Shown here one piece after another: positions 1-13,960 of a DNA stretch of 64,000 bases. Numbering within the stretch: position 1 is the stretch's first letter; every line of letters begins with the position of its first letter. Under the pieces are notes generated by a model. That model was given only the letters and a program-made list of their open reading frames with translations, was not told the origin of the DNA and searched no databases. Source of the DNA: Sipunculus nudus (lineage: Eukaryota; Annelida; Sipuncula; Golfingiida; Sipunculidae). The translations under genes were made by a program, and so were the position numbers. The stretch covers positions 14,969,664 to 15,033,663 of the forward strand of contig CM049315.1 of assembly GCA_026874595.1 (NCBI GenBank), read 5' to 3'.

Positions 1-2489
1 AAGCTGATATTTGAACATTCTTCAACATGTTTAAATGTAACCAATTTATACTAGGATTTACACCAATCCATATAACCAGATCCCTCCCGTTCTGTCCACA
101 CTTCCATGGATGGTAATGGTTTGAATAATCCACTGTATATAATTTCAAAACGACTGGTGCAGATTGCGGTCTGTTGATCGTCTTGATGTGAAATAGTATC
201 AACTAAATAAATGCTACCTAGTACAAAAAAAACCTAGACCTCACCTGCTTTAAAAATTACAAAAATAAGGATTATTTTCGCATTTAATGAATTTTACCCA
301 AAAATGCGTAAACATGGTACATCTATGAACCATTCGTTTCCCTACAGGCACAGAGCATCATATATAGAGTTCCCTTGGCTTTTAAAATTATGTGTTTACA
401 TAAGGGATGTTTAAACTGAGACTTCATCGAAATACTAAATCATCGATATATAGGTATAACCATAGTAGACCAGCTGTTTAAATTTGTCTAGTCAGTTAAA
501 ATTGGATCTCATTATGCATCCAATCGACTCAAATCGGCACTTTTAACAGCTCATTTTAATCAGTGTTTACTTGATGTAAGAAATGTGCTTCTGTTTTCCC
601 AGCCTTTATGACTCGTTTATTGTTTTATACAAACCTTATATGTACAAAATTACCTGACACTACGAGAACATATTTAATATCATTGTAGACAACCTACAAT
701 TCTGAATATTGGGGATACATATAGAAACAAAATACGGAATGAAACAATTTAGTCGACCTTTTATCAATCTGTTGACATTATGCCAGGTGAAAGGTTGATA
801 TCGACATATGCTCTACTACCTTGCCCCAATAATGCTCAAGAGGCTTTTGATTACATCTTTGAAATAACATTTTTGCTTTGATGTGTTTTCCACTGATTCA
901 CCGATTGCAGTCGAAACAACTGGACACATTATTAATATAACTGTATTAAAATCACTATAATTGCTCGTTTTGTGGGGGAAACCGTATAGCTAACACCCGT
1001 TAAATCATTAGATGTGTATATTATTATTCTTATAAGGTTTGTTTATAAATTGGTGATTTGTGAGTTTCGGCAACCTGAGGGCGTATTCAGGAGACTCTTT
1101 GCTCAACACAACAAGTTTGATACGCCCGTAACCTACGGGGATATACCATCTCAACTGGTTTCTTGTTGGTTTCATTCGCCTCTTGTAACACGGTATTCTT
1201 CTGGGAATATCAGCTGCACTGGCCTCTGTTTGGTTTTAGTTGCCTCTAGGTAACCCGCAGGGATGCGTCCCAGACTCCGTGGTTATCTGATGACCATTCC
1301 ACCGGTTTGGTCATTGAGGTCGGGGCCGGTCGCCTCCCATGGTGACCGCTAACTGAGTTAGGCCACTAATGGGTCTCTTCAGTCTGATAATCATATAAAG
1401 GCCGATCATCAGCTCAAGTAAATAGATCTTGCCCCAGGTGGCTGTGTCCTTTGACATATTACCTAAGCTAATACTAGTAGTTCACCCGACACACGCACAC
1501 ACACACGCGTAACTTTCCCCATACGGACATGCTGTATAGGCCTACTACAGGGCTTTCCATAAAATGTTGACTTTTGGGTCCGAAGCGTGTACGGGCAAAC
1601 AAAACCCAAGAAAATATTTTATATAGTTCATGTCAAAAGTGTTTTATGCCTTGGATCATCACTTATCAGTTACATGAATGGTCTTATAAACATGACCGTT
1701 CCCAAAACATGTGCCACTTCATCCCAGTTAATATATATGAGAGCTCAGCAGCCAGGCAGTATAGGACAGAGTGAGCTAAAGTCAGCTACCAAAATAATGC
1801 GATACATAGACAAAGTGATATCTTACGATTAAGTCATCCTTATCAATGACGGTAATAATGTTTCTGTTTCGCAGCGCCAGTAGAATTGAAACCCACCTTG
1901 TGCGAGTAAGGAATTCATAGCGGACAAAGCATATCTTTCTCCCAATAAAGTAAAACGGAAGTCAAACGGCAGGGGGTGTATTTTCACTGCAGAGACTTGA
2001 AACTTTATTCGAGCCAAAATAAGAGATATTTAAAACATCTCACGCGTTAAAGTTTGAATATAGATGACGCTTAGAAACAAAAACGGTATTACCGTACATA
2101 ACAATCGTGTTCCAATCTACACCGTGATCTTTCCCATTCAGCTGTTATTAATATGTAATTCATCGGAATTTAATAATAGGCATTAGTAGATAATTATCAC
2201 GGTTTTTGAAATAAGATTTAAATGCCTAAATTGATTTTTTATAAAGAAAATTAATTTATTTTGAGAACTTTTAAAGGGCACGCAATGTTAATGATGTAGT
2301 AATTCATCTAATAAGGTCCAGCTATGCTACATTTCCATAAAAGAAGAATGAATGGAAATTAGTTATTTTTCATGCAATTCGTTTGTTTATCTTTCTGGCA
2401 GTACGGTATCATTTTTCTTTAATGATTGTAACTTTATAAAATATTTCAAACGTTATAAGCGCTTTGGTATTAGATAGCCAACTACAAAA
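1..2489. other. No gene seen
   Basis: AT-rich non-coding DNA with a short (AC)n at 1489-1508. A catataaaggc near 1395 resembles a TATA box but has no supported transcript. Confidence 0.55.
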
Positions 2490-2680
2490 AAGATAATTGA
2501 GTATTTTCTATTCCTCGTTAGGAAGACTTTCGGCTGTTTTCATCAGTGATTGGCTCCTACGTGTGGTTTTAGCCTTTAATTATCCACACAAAGAAACGTT
2601 ACAAAATAATTCACAGGAAATTTGTGCAATGTACCAACTTAAAATTGAATTATAAAAGGTTGATCCAATAAAAAATAAAA
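2490..2680 (+). repeat. Dispersed repeat, inverted partner of 7110-7290
   Basis: Contains ggctcctacgtgtggttt and attatccacacaa, matching the minus strand of 7,110-7,290 at moderate identity. Confidence 0.7.
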
Positions 2681-2910
2681 ATTCAATTTTGAACAAGAAA
2701 AAGGACAATGTAGGTAAAAATATAGTTTATAAACACACTGGCATGCTGTTATTGCTTGCTTTAAATATTGTACATTTTGATGCATGAATATTTAAAAAAA
2801 TATAAGAATATAAAATGAGAAATGATTTTCATAAGTACATATAATATAAGAAAAAACAAATTTTCAGGTTGAAATTGATGTAAACTTTCTTTCTCTCTCT
2901 CTCATTCACT

Positions 2911-3083
<173 letters not shown>

Positions 3084-3149
3084 TAATGCTCCCCTGCATG
3101 GTCGAGCACTTTTACAATGATGTATTAAAATTCTATGTGCATTACTTTG

Positions 3150-3151
<2 letters not shown>

Positions 3152-3213
<62 letters not shown>
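3152..3213. repeat. (TA)n microsatellite
   Basis: About 30 TA dinucleotides at the left end of the 0.9-kb element. Confidence 0.95.
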
Positions 3214-3216
<3 letters not shown>

Positions 3217-4130
3217 TAGAACGCCTGTATTACGTTCACCATTGGAACTGGATGAAAGTGGCCTTAGTAGAGGAGTGGCCGTTATACAGAAAACCAGGAT
3301 AGGGGGGTTAAAATGTAACACAAAACCAAGTTCAAATCTTTATTACAATCAATAAAATAAACGTATACAGAGTATTAGTATATTTACTGTTATCAATAAA
3401 AAAATAAAATCTTTACAATCACGTCAACCCTATTTATAACAATTTCCTATAATATATAAAAATACAGTGTTTGTTATTAAATTTCAGATTGTATATCCAT
3501 AATATTTGCACAATTTTTATGTTTATTTTGCATTCATACTTATTCAAGTATGAGTAAATTGTGCGATGTTTGCCGCACTGGTTTCGATTGATGTACGTGT
3601 TCACAAGGACATTAAAGAAAGTTTAAAGATCCACAGTTTACCTAACGTTTTTCTGTAGACATAATCATCGGGACCCGCTGGTTGTCATTCGTTAATTAAA
3701 TGACAATTAATATATATAAACACCCTGATCCGGCTCGCACGACTGATTCCGAAACATACACGCAGGTGGGAACACATGCCTTACTATTGGGCATACTAAT
3801 GGGGCTGAGTGGGGTAGCACGACGGATGAGTGGGCTCTCATTAACAGACAGGAATATGTGAGAGCGGACACTTCTGTAATGATATTGTGGTCAGAAGTGG
3901 CCGCTCGATTTCTTGAGCCGATGTCACGGAGTCACTGCCCCTGACCGTAACTGAGGCGTTTCCCGGCCTGCGGGACCGAGAGACCTGGCCGTAATACGGA
4001 ATAGAGGAGTGACCGTAATTGACAACAAAATGATAATGAAATATAACGGCCGAAAATTCGGGACCGGAAAATCTGACCGTTATAGACGTATTGACCGTTA
4101 TTGGGGCGTGGCCGTTAGCAGGCGTTCTAT

Positions 4131-4132
<2 letters not shown>
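3214..4132. mobile_element. pogo/Tigger-like non-autonomous element flanked by (TA)n
   Basis: Left end CAGTAGAACGCCTG and right end CAGGCGTTCTATTG are inverted repeats (13 of 14). Subterminal ggccgttat / gaccgtta words repeat at both ends. The element lies directly between two long TA arrays, as expected for a TA-targeting mariner/pogo-type insertion. No transposase frame. Confidence 0.6.

Positions 4133-4136
<4 letters not shown>

Positions 4137-4194
<58 letters not shown>
4137..4194. repeat. (TA)n microsatellite
   Basis: About 28 TA dinucleotides at the right end of the 0.9-kb element. Confidence 0.95.
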
Positions 4195-4199
<5 letters not shown>

Positions 4200-5250
4200 T
4201 ATGTTAAATAGAATAGGGTGGTTACACGTAACTCTCGGCAATAAAAAAAATATGGTAACTGTATATTATATATTTTATATTTTATAAATACGCTGACAGC
4301 CATTAACAGAGCATACCATTTTTCATCTTATGATGTATGAATAACACTTTCGCTCTCATGGATAAGCCCCGTGGCCCAGACTGACCTGACGTTTTATGCA
4401 TAGCGAAGATAAATTTTAGAGAGAGTTAAAATGTTTTATTTACATTTAAAGAAAATCAGTCTTAGATTGTATCAGAGATATAACTGCGGGTAAACATGCT
4501 ATTTCTAATTATATGTCTTCAAAAAACAGAATAAACCAGTCAAAATATACCAGTTATGTAAAGCAAAAGGACGATGATTCAACCTCAATAACTTCAGTAA
4601 ACACGCCTGCATTCTTTAGTTTTACGGGAAAACATGTTGAGCATTTTGTTTCTCCATTACTTACGGTAATTGGCTCTCACTTAAGTAGGGTATCTAGTAC
4701 TAGTGATGGGTTTATGATGACGGTTATAAGACGGTAAATACTGGAGGGAAGTATAATTCCTCGCTACTGATAGCCACGTCCCAAAATATAATGGCACTTG
4801 CTATCGCCTCGAATTCTAATCTGCAACCCCTTGTATAATATATGGGATTTTTTATGGATATTATAGGAAGGTAAGGGATGACAGATATTTGAACCATGGT
4901 ATGCTTTAATATCGTTCGATACAAAAACAGGTGATGTAAAACACAACACGAAGGATAAAATCAAATTCAAACCCTGGGGTGTACACTTTTTTCTGGACCT
5001 GCCTGGAGGCATGTTAGTGGTATTGCTGCCATCTGGTGGTTAGGTTTCACTCAGGATCTGGAAAAAGGCTCTTGAATAAGAGCTTAAGCAGGGGTAGCCG
5101 TTTGACAATATGTCCCAGATACATTACCTGACGGTTAATGGATAAGTGTTCAGTACTTTTATTTACATTAAAACATGTCAGAAAAAAAATTTCCTATATA
5201 GCTCTGTCTCATATCAAATTACAATTTAAATGTTGGGTTAAAATGTTTAA
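4195..5250. other. No gene seen
   Basis: Non-coding AT-rich sequence. Confidence 0.55.
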
Positions 5251-5251
5251 A

Positions 5252-6428
5252 TGAACAGAACAACAGAGGTTTCAGACATCACATGACGATAACGAACAGA
5301 CCACCAGAGGTTTCAGACATCACATGGCGATTACAACCACACCAGCAGAAGTTTCATATAAAACATGGCGTTAACAACCACACCAGCAGATGTTTGAGAC
5401 ATCACATTGTGTTATCAACCATACCAATAGATGTTTAAGACATCACATGGCGATAACAACCACAGCAGCAGAAGTTTGAGACATCACATGGTGTTATCAA
5501 CCACACCAATAGATGTTTAAGACATCACATGGGGATAACAACCACAGCAGCAGAAGATTCAGATAACACATGGCGATAACAACCACACAAGTAGAAGTTT
5601 TAGACATCACATGGCGTTATCAACCACACAAACAGAAGTTCCAGACATCACACTGAGATAACAACCACACCAGTAGAAGTTTTAGACATCACATGGCGTA
5701 AAAAAAACCACACAAACAGAAGTTTCAGACATCACATGGCGTTAACAACCACACCAGTAGAAGTTTAAGACATCACGTGGCGATAACAACCACAAAAACA
5801 GAAGTTTCAGACATCACATCGCGATAACAACCATACCAACAGATGTTAGAGACATCACATGGCGATAACAACCACACAAACAGAAGTTCCAGACATCACA
5901 CTGAGATAACAACCACAGCAGCAGAGGTTTCAGATATCACATGGCGATAACAACCACACCAACAGACGTTTCAGACATCACATGGAGATAACGATCAGAC
6001 CAACAGAGGTTTCAGACATGACGTGGCGATACACACCCACGTCAGCAGATGATTCAGACATCACATGGCAATACTCACCACACTAGCATATGTTCCAGAC
6101 ATCACATGGCGTTAACTATTAGACGAACAGAAGTTTCTGACATCACATGGCTTTGACAACCACACCAGAAGTAGTTTCAGACATCACACGGCGTTAACAA
6201 CCACACCAGCAGAAGTTTCAGACATGACGTGGTGATAATGAACAGACCAAAATAATTTTCAGACATCACATTGGTTAACAACCACACCAACAGATGTTTT
6301 AGACATCACCTGGTGATAACAACCAGACCCGCAGAAATTGTTCAGACATCACGTGACCATAACAACCACACAAGCGGAAGTTTCAGATATCACACGTCAA
6401 TAATAAACAGGCCGAGAGAAAGTTTCTG
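5252..6428. repeat. 41-bp minisatellite, about 28 copies
   Basis: Units near aacaaccacaccagcagaag + tttcagacatcacatggcgat. The first acatgacgat (5281) and the next acatggcgat (5322) give the 41-bp period. Copies vary at fixed positions (cgat/cgtt/tgtt; agcag/aacag/agtag). Confidence 0.92.
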
Positions 6429-6816
6429 GTTGCAGGTACGGTGCCTTCTTAGCCACAGGTTCATTGCGTATGCCCGGCGAGAAATGAAACACCGCTATAA
6501 CATTAAGTGCGTCTTGTTGTCCTAGAATTAGTAAAACATTGGATGTACGTAGCGCACTTCCCTGTCCATGGACATAAATATCACATGGTCGCTCAGTACC
6601 GCCCCAAGGGACTTGCCGGGGAAAGTAAATGAAAAGTACCCTGAAAGCATTTAATGACGATGGCACTATAAATCTGATATACTTTTCTGATCTAGGACCT
6701 TTAAAGAGAAGAAGATGACCAGGCGTGGGTGCACGGAACTCATTACGTACCATAACAACATGTTATTTATAGATATGTGAGGGCCACCCATGATCACGCT
6801 CTCTTATTAACCTTAC

Positions 6817-6819
<3 letters not shown>

Positions 6820-6901
<82 letters not shown>
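6820..6901. repeat. (TA)n(GA)n compound microsatellite
   Basis: TA to about 6877, then GA dinucleotides. Confidence 0.95.
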
Positions 6902-6910
<9 letters not shown>

Positions 6911-7109
6911 CACGAGTTGGACCAGGAATACACAAGACACAGAAGAGTAAAACTTATTATTAAACCAAATGGAAATAAGTCACATTAAACCTGGTACCGT
7001 GTACTTTCTTATTGTAAATGCATTTATGAAATTCAAATTCATTTTCAAATAATACTCTAACACTTTTGAAAATTTAATTTTCATTTTTATCACCCGACAA
7101 CATTCCACT

Positions 7110-7290
7110 TAAATAAACCTGAATGCAAATAAGAAAAAAATTCTGTTTCAAGTTGGCGTAACGTAACGTAACGTAAATAACCTGTTTAACAATTTTAACG
7201 TATCCTTGTGTGGATAATACGCCAAAACCACACGTAGGAGCTTATCAATCATTTATGAAAACAGACGAATGAGCTAAAGTCAGCCGCACA
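7110..7290 (-). repeat. Dispersed repeat, inverted partner of 2490-2680
   Basis: The reverse complement contains gctcctacgtgtggtttt, then attatccacacaa and cgtta...ccaactt, in the same order as 2,530-2,640. Confidence 0.7.
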
Positions 7291-7297
7291 AGGAAAC

Positions 7298-7299
<2 letters not shown>

Positions 7300-7353
<54 letters not shown>
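7300..7353. repeat. (TA)n microsatellite
   Basis: About 26 TA dinucleotides. Confidence 0.95.
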
Positions 7354-7356
<3 letters not shown>

Positions 7357-7703
7357 ATTATCAATTAATTTACTTTTTCATTGTTGGATATCAAATACCG
7401 GAGAGCTTAATTCTAAATTAAATTTAATGGTTTTACCGAATAAAAAGGTCTGATACTCTACTGCCAGGTAGATTGACAGAAAAATTGTAAGAAAATAAAA
7501 CAAATTTACATTCTACTGCTTAGAAGGTTTACCATGAGTGCACCCGACTTGATGAAATCACTACATTATTAACTTTGGGTTCCCTTTAAGAATTCTCGCA
7601 ATAGGTATTTTTTTTTATTAAAGAATTCAATTAATGCATGTAAGTTTTTTTTCGAACGCCGTGATAATAATCTTGAATAATGTTCATCAAGAAATAAAAC
7701 CTT

Positions 7704-7735
7704 TGAGCAACCACACCAGCAGAAGTTTTATGACC
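7704..7735. repeat. Stray single copy of the 41-bp minisatellite unit
   Basis: caaccacaccagcagaagtt is identical to the consensus of the array ending near 6430, yet sits 1.3 kb away in otherwise unrelated sequence. Confidence 0.7.
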
Positions 7736-7954
7736 TTTATAAACTTATTGGGGAAAAGTTATTTAACGTTTGAAATGTGGAAAAATTTCTCCACAGAATG
7801 TCGACAGCAATTACAGAACAACATTTTTTATAATATATTTTGTTGGAGTTAACCGCCTCCATTTTGTAATGCTAGTATAACTAAGCATATGTACAACTAC
7901 AGAATTCAATTCGGACTACGTGACAGGGCAGTATCACACGCTTCCTCTCTTGTT

Positions 7955-8205
7955 ATATCCTGGTGTAAAACCAGGCCCGGTGGCTACTGCACTTGCGGGC
8001 CCTGGGTATGAAATCTTGTCCATAGCATAGTAACCCCTAAAAGACGCACTCGTTTGTGAGTAAATCAAGGCCGTTGCGCACGGCCTTCCCATTAAGCCTG
8101 CAGAGCGCTCATCCTGGATGGGGTGGACCGTGAAAAATCTCACCACCATGACTGAGATTAGAACACACGATCTCCCGGCTTTGAATCCTACGCTTGAAAG
8201 AGACA
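7955..8205. mobile_element. SINE-like repeats, possibly two in opposite orientations
   Basis: 7960-8060 shares accaggcccggtg, gcgggccctgggt and ctcgtttgtgag with the SINE at 22895. On the minus strand near 8150-8175, gtgttctaatctc resembles a B box, so a second element may abut it. Confidence 0.45.
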
Positions 8206-8209
8206 TGAA

Positions 8210-9980
8210 GTACAAAAGTACAAAAAGCACCGGAATAGCATTTTTGGTGATATGTGCATGGTCATTAAAGAAGGGTCACGCAAGCTTCAATGTACAGGAG
8301 TAAACACGCGACAACCAGAGAAAACTATAACAATTTAATATAGAAACTTAGTTTTCGCTAATCGACTGAAATGCCGTCCGTCCAGCGTCGAGTTGGCAAT
8401 ATGACATTCAAATGTGTGATATTATTCATGTTGTTTTAGTAAAATAATTATGTATAGTTTTATTGACTCAAAATGTCAAACATGAATAAACAAAGCGTGA
8501 TACCTAGGTACGGACAATTACAGAGACAGTATAGTAGCGTACCCTGCTCCGCCTTTGTACAAATTCTCACGGAAATTGATTCAATAGTTGTTTCGTAATT
8601 CAGCAAAAAGACAAATACGCGTTTCACATTACCATCTTGAGGGGTAATTATAGCCCCAGTGTAGACAATTTCTGGTAGAACGATAGACCGGAAAAAAAGG
8701 AATATCATTACCTGGAACCTGAATGATACAGATATCAAGAACATTTCCCAACTAACGGGAACTTATGAAAAGCGTTATACAAATGATTCCATCAAATACA
8801 AATCCACACAGGCTGCACATTGTGATGTCAGCAACCGATACGCATCGCATCGCCAGTAAACCTTTATAAATGAACAATGACCTTTACATCGACAGTCTAC
8901 TCACAAGTCTTTAACATAAGTGGCAGGTCGATATTTGACAGGGTGAAATATGTCAAAGCTGGATGGCAGAATATCAGGCACTTCCAGCGTGAGGAAACCT
9001 TGACATAAAACACAATAGAAAATCAACAGAAAGTTTGCTGAAAGTCTGAGCCTGGAAACTGCTCGCCTATAGATAAGCCTTAAACCTTCAAAGTCGTATT
9101 GTATTCTATGCAAACATCATTAATTTAAGACCACATGCTTTCTATCTCTTGAGGCGGTTGCAAACCAAAACCTCAAGTTCTTTTTAACGATTTGCCCGTC
9201 TTCAGAAAGTTTTTCGCTCGACATCATATACGTTAGCTTTACAACATCTCAATTTTGACCCCACAAGGCAGATGTAGTCATGTTTTAACCATTAGCTGGG
9301 ACTGGTCAGCTCTTCAGGGTGACTCAGGTTCTTCTGTAAACCTTCATTTGACATTGTGCTACAGTATTCTATGCTTATTAACAAATGGAATTTAAATTTT
9401 TACCGATTTTCAATTTTAGGCTTCACTCAAAAAATAATTTGTTCGTCGGATTCGCCGCTCCTTTTTTGTGGACTAACTGTATTTAACAAATAATGACCAG
9501 GTCTCCAGAAATGTTGCTAATTTGTGCTCATGCTTAATTCCTGAAAAGGAAGGGAAAATGGACTGAATGTTGTGTCGATTATATGTACCCTTTATTGAAT
9601 CATTTTTAATTTTTTTTTTTTTGCGTGTTGCCCCTATTTTGATTCGTAAGCCTTGAATAAGATCGGTGGCAAGCCGACCATTGGCGTCATTTGAACATAT
9701 TCTCAGGACCAATTTTACCTAGGGGCCCTGGAGATCCTGAAAAATACTGTTAATGTTATATAATATGTAAAGATGAAACGGAGGGGGTATTATAATAAAT
9801 ATAAAAATACAATGGCAAAAACGAAATAACTAAAATCCAAACTCTCAGGTACATGCGACGTACTCATAATGATTTTACCACAGCTAACTCCACCCAGGAG
9901 GCTACGTTTCACCCGTGTTGGTATGTTGGCTGTTTGCTGATTTCAAAAACGTAGCTGCGCCGATATCCTTGGAATTATGT
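8210..9980. other. No gene seen
   Basis: Non-coding DNA with no recognisable repeat or exon. Confidence 0.55.
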
Positions 9981-9991
9981 GAAGTAGGGCC

Positions 9992-10492
9992 TAGACTGGT
10001 ACCCTGCTCTATTATGGCCCTCAGCCAAGCATAGAGACAAGCGTACAACGCCATCTTAAGTACTCCCAAACTCCTGACTTACCTGTAGACTGGTTCAAAC
10101 TCCAACAAGCACGCTCATACCGGTTGTCGTGGACGTTCATACGATCCTTGTTGATTATCCGTTAAAAGATTTCTTATAAAATAACTTTCTTTAGTTATTT
10201 CCAGTTTTCAAATATTGAAGAATGAGTTGTTGCACAAAAGCTTAATGATGGATGTAAAGATAATACGATATACTGAACCTTTGATATTCCACTGTTTGAG
10301 CAGTGATTTATTATTACTATCTATAAATCTAATCATTACGTCACACGTAATGTACAGCCAACTTTTGGTAACTTCTCTGAGCAAACGAAGTGCATATTTT
10401 TATCTGCCGGGAGTAAATAAGATGGCGTTGTACGCCCGTCTCTATGATTGGCCAAGAGCAGCGGTGCCATAATAGAGCGGCGTACCAGTCTA
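9992..10492. mobile_element. Mutator-like MITE copy 1
   Basis: Same family and orientation as 56942-57479. Ends TAGACTGGTACCCTGC and GCGTACCAGTCTA lie within about 80-bp inverted repeats. The flanking 9-mers agtagggcc and ggcaggggc match at six positions, as expected of an old 9-bp duplication. No coding capacity. Confidence 0.78.
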
Positions 10493-12340
10493 GGCAGGGG
10501 CCTGCGAAAACCCCTTTTAACTTTTGATGAGGACCATAATAAAGGGACAAATCCTGTACATGTCACCTTTACCATTGCTTATACATATTTATAAAGATCA
10601 TATATTAAATTCCATCTGTGATGCTTGCAATGAATAGATAAAGAAGGGAACGAGATTTGGTTCTAAGAATCACATTTGACCTGCAAAAGTTTCCTGGACA
10701 AGGTGGCCCATTTGCTTTAATCAGGAACGGAACTGCTGTTTATTTTGGCTTTGCAGGGGGGGGGGGTCTACAAGCCCACCTACACTTTTTTTTAAACTAG
10801 ATAATTAGATATATAAATACACTCTACAAACCCTCTAAGTCTCCCTTTCCTGTCAGTGGATGATTAATGAGAAACCTGTCTTTTTTATTGTCCGCGTTAT
10901 AATTCTAAAGACATGAATAGCAGTTAAAAATGTAGTGACATATTAAATAATCGCGTGAAATAAATCTTTCAGTGACAGCTTACTGATGTATTACTTAATA
11001 AGCGACAGTACCTATATTTATATAGCTCTACACACGTTGGACAAAATGACCATATCGCACACTTCGAATCATCCAGAGATATTCAAATTGACCGGAATAC
11101 ATCTCGTAAAACGCGTTTTCTTTTGAAATATTTCAATAATTGTGAATAAGCCGGTCGTTATCTTACACTCTTTTAAAGTTCGCCACATGAAACAACCCTT
11201 ATATGAAGATGTAATGGTCGAGATTTTGTACTAAGCATCTTTTATATGTTTTTTTTCAAGAAAGTTATTAATATGTTTGCAAATTAAGAGAGGTGAAGAA
11301 AAGTGCACTTTGGAAAAAACAATATACGCATATATATATATATATCCGATAGAATATAGAATATATAGAATCCGATCATATTTTATATAGTTATTAGCTT
11401 TTAAAGCGTGTGAATATATCATTGATAACTTATGGATTAAATCATATTCCTAACAGAGCTGTTGGTTTGCGCAATATATGATTTAACGGAAAAGCATGGA
11501 CTAGTACATACCAGGGGGTATAAATGGCTTGAGAGTTTGTTGGTTCACATAAATGATTATACAACAATAAAAAAACAGCAAACATTGTCCTAGTGCTTAT
11601 ATTTTTTATTGAGACATTTAATTCGATTTCACACTTCCAGGTATATTGGAATAAACCGATAGCGTATAGGTAAAATTGAGACCTAAGGTTTCTTTTTTCC
11701 TGTCAAGGTCCTTTTTATATATTAATATCAACAATAAGATTTTCCTGGTCAAGATCTGAACCGTAAATATAGACATTATATCACATAAAATTATTATTTT
11801 CATAAATAAATATGAAAGAATGTAGATAAAAATGGTCGCCAACTAATGTCAAGATGTTGCCTTATCTTTTTTTCATAACTTCCCGTTTGTTGTCTGCAAA
11901 GCACATCATAATGTGTCCGCTCCCACCCAACCGAGGGGTAACGACCTCTGTCGTCGTATGTAGAATTTCTTATAAACCCGATAAGTTCTGAAGCGCAGCA
12001 TATTTTGGTACGACATTTGAAATACAAATATTTTCGACAACATTTCTGACAAGTCTGAAAAATGGTGACCTCGACCCTGACATACACTGTCAAATCAGCC
12101 AAAATATAAACATGTTGTGAACCCCAATAACTTCTGAAATATTGCTTATTATCTCCTGAAAGTTGATATTGTTTCACCTACTTTTCTGAAATGTTTGAAA
12201 ACGTGTGACTCTCATCCGGTTCTAACAATTAAAATCAGTCTAATTATAGTTCATCTTCAAAAGCATTTCTTTGTAGCGCAAGCACCTTTTGAATTACTGT
12301 ATATTTTCCCTGGTGTTTCACACACGAGTCGTTTCTTTAA
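10493..12340. other. No gene seen
   Basis: Non-coding. Open frames on the minus strand up to 125 codons show no domain. A G tract lies at about 10757-10766. Confidence 0.5.
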
Positions 12341-12350
12341 AGATCTCGGC

Positions 12351-12370
12351 GGGGGGGGGGGGGGGGGGGG
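12351..12370. repeat. G20 homopolymer
   Basis: About 20 consecutive G preceded by agatctcggc. The G tract at 59648 is preceded by the same agatctcgg. Confidence 0.92.
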
Positions 12371-12542
12371 ATATGGCCACCGGCCAAACACTTCCCATTA
12401 GGACATCTGGCGGCAATTCACATGAACCAATGTTTTGCAAATGACAATATTTTGCGTGACTTCATATGTTCTCCCCACTAACAGCTAGTGATCTCTTAAG
12501 AATTTGAATGTTTGCCGAATAAGAAAGAAATTACGTAAATTC

Positions 12543-12566
12543 TATATATATATATATATATATATA
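12543..12566. repeat. Short (TA)n microsatellite
   Basis: Twelve TA dinucleotides. Confidence 0.93.
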
Positions 12567-13640
12567 AGGCAGGTGAATAATGGTTTTAAGAGAGAGGTTT
12601 ACGAAAAGGAAAATCATGATGAATCATTTTCGTGATTACTGAAATCATTCATTCATTGATTTAAATCACTTATGGTTTAGACAGGTTAACAAACGGTAAC
12701 CTGAGCTATAATCAAGGACCACTGTCTGTCGTATGACCGTTCGTTAACAGAGTATATAATCCATAACTATTACAACTAGAATCATGATTTAGAACCCAGA
12801 TAAGATCTTAAGATAAACAATGTTTTATGCAAACAGATTCCAGGTGAACTGTTTTTTTGTTGTTGTTGTTGGTCACTGTGACTGTCGTCATTGGCTATGA
12901 CCATCAGGCGTTTGTCGGAATCCCCTTGGCGTCATCGCATTGGTTATAGGATCACTTGTTATGATTTTCTTTGGTTTGCACAAAACAGACAATTATATTT
13001 CTGAAAGCTCCATGTTACAAGTAGAACAAAGGGTGTTGCATCTCAGTTGTAAATGATTGGTAATTACAATACATACGGGATCAGCATAATGTCACCATCT
13101 CGAGATAATATCTCGATAATATCCAGATCTCAAGATAAATTCAATATATCCTGGGTCCTAAATCAGCCACCGTTGACATGGCAATTTGATCTGATGAAAT
13201 TCACTTTTACGTGGTAGTAGTTTACTGACCACCCCTTTCTGGACTGTGTACTAAATAGCATATACCCTCTCTCTAACTCCAAGGCAATCTGCAAATTGGT
13301 GATCTCACAATAAAATGTGACTGACGATCAATGGTAAATAGCCACTATACACAAGGAATTATCTTGATATGTGCACTTCAAGGTAAGCAATATTTTATTT
13401 ACCCCATAATTAGGAATGTGATGGTTACATATGTATAGTTTATAAAGTAACTGCTACTATGTCATTAACATTGATTCCATTAGGGAACGGTGGTGCCGTT
13501 ATTGAGGGTATCGGTTGTGTACCTAGAGCCGTTAATACGTTACTGAGCAAAAGGCCTCAAGGTTGCGAAGATGTTGTTTGCGCGCTCGTTAAAGCAGCTT
13601 TATTGCCTAAAACTTTCACGATTTGTTGGTCGTCAAACCA
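12567..13640. other. No gene seen
   Basis: Non-coding AT-rich DNA, including a cluster of ctcgagataatatctcgata-like words near 13,100. Confidence 0.55.
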
Positions 13641-13649
13641 CTAATACTC

Positions 13650-13960
13650 TCATGGGGGGGATTAGCCGGCGAACCGGTGTTTGTCAATGCCCGCTGCCAG
13701 GGTCACTGATTTTAAAATAATTAATTCCTGACGTTCGATGTATCAAGTCATTGCCCCGCTGTACAATACGTCACAGAAAACCGACGTGTCACGGCCCGGC
13801 CGATACAGAGAACAGCTCCTTCCGGACATTCCGCCCTGGGCGACTAATCCTTGAGGCTTGTGAACGATTAATTGTCTCTGGGAGATTTCCGCTCTGATTG
13901 GTCGTACCCGATAAACCACCAATGATCAAATGTTCATTTTAGTTCCATTGACTGGTTGCC
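13650..13960. promoter_or_regulatory. GC-richer, motif-dense non-coding segment
   Basis: Stands out in composition (ttagccggcgaaccgg, cacggcccggccgatac). It contains taattaattcc and cgattaattgt (homeodomain type) and ctgattggtcg (inverted CCAAT). Could be a conserved regulatory element. Confidence 0.25.

Noticed and set aside
5252..6428. Possible CRISPR-like array
   Set aside because: The units are contiguous 41-bp tandem repeats with no unique spacers, in eukaryotic DNA.
6397..6753. 118-codon minus-strand frame
   Set aside because: Overlaps the end of the minisatellite and has no supporting neighbour or domain.
11800..12177. 125-codon minus-strand frame with several cysteines
   Set aside because: Cysteine spacing does not match a known module, and there are no splice or promoter signals.
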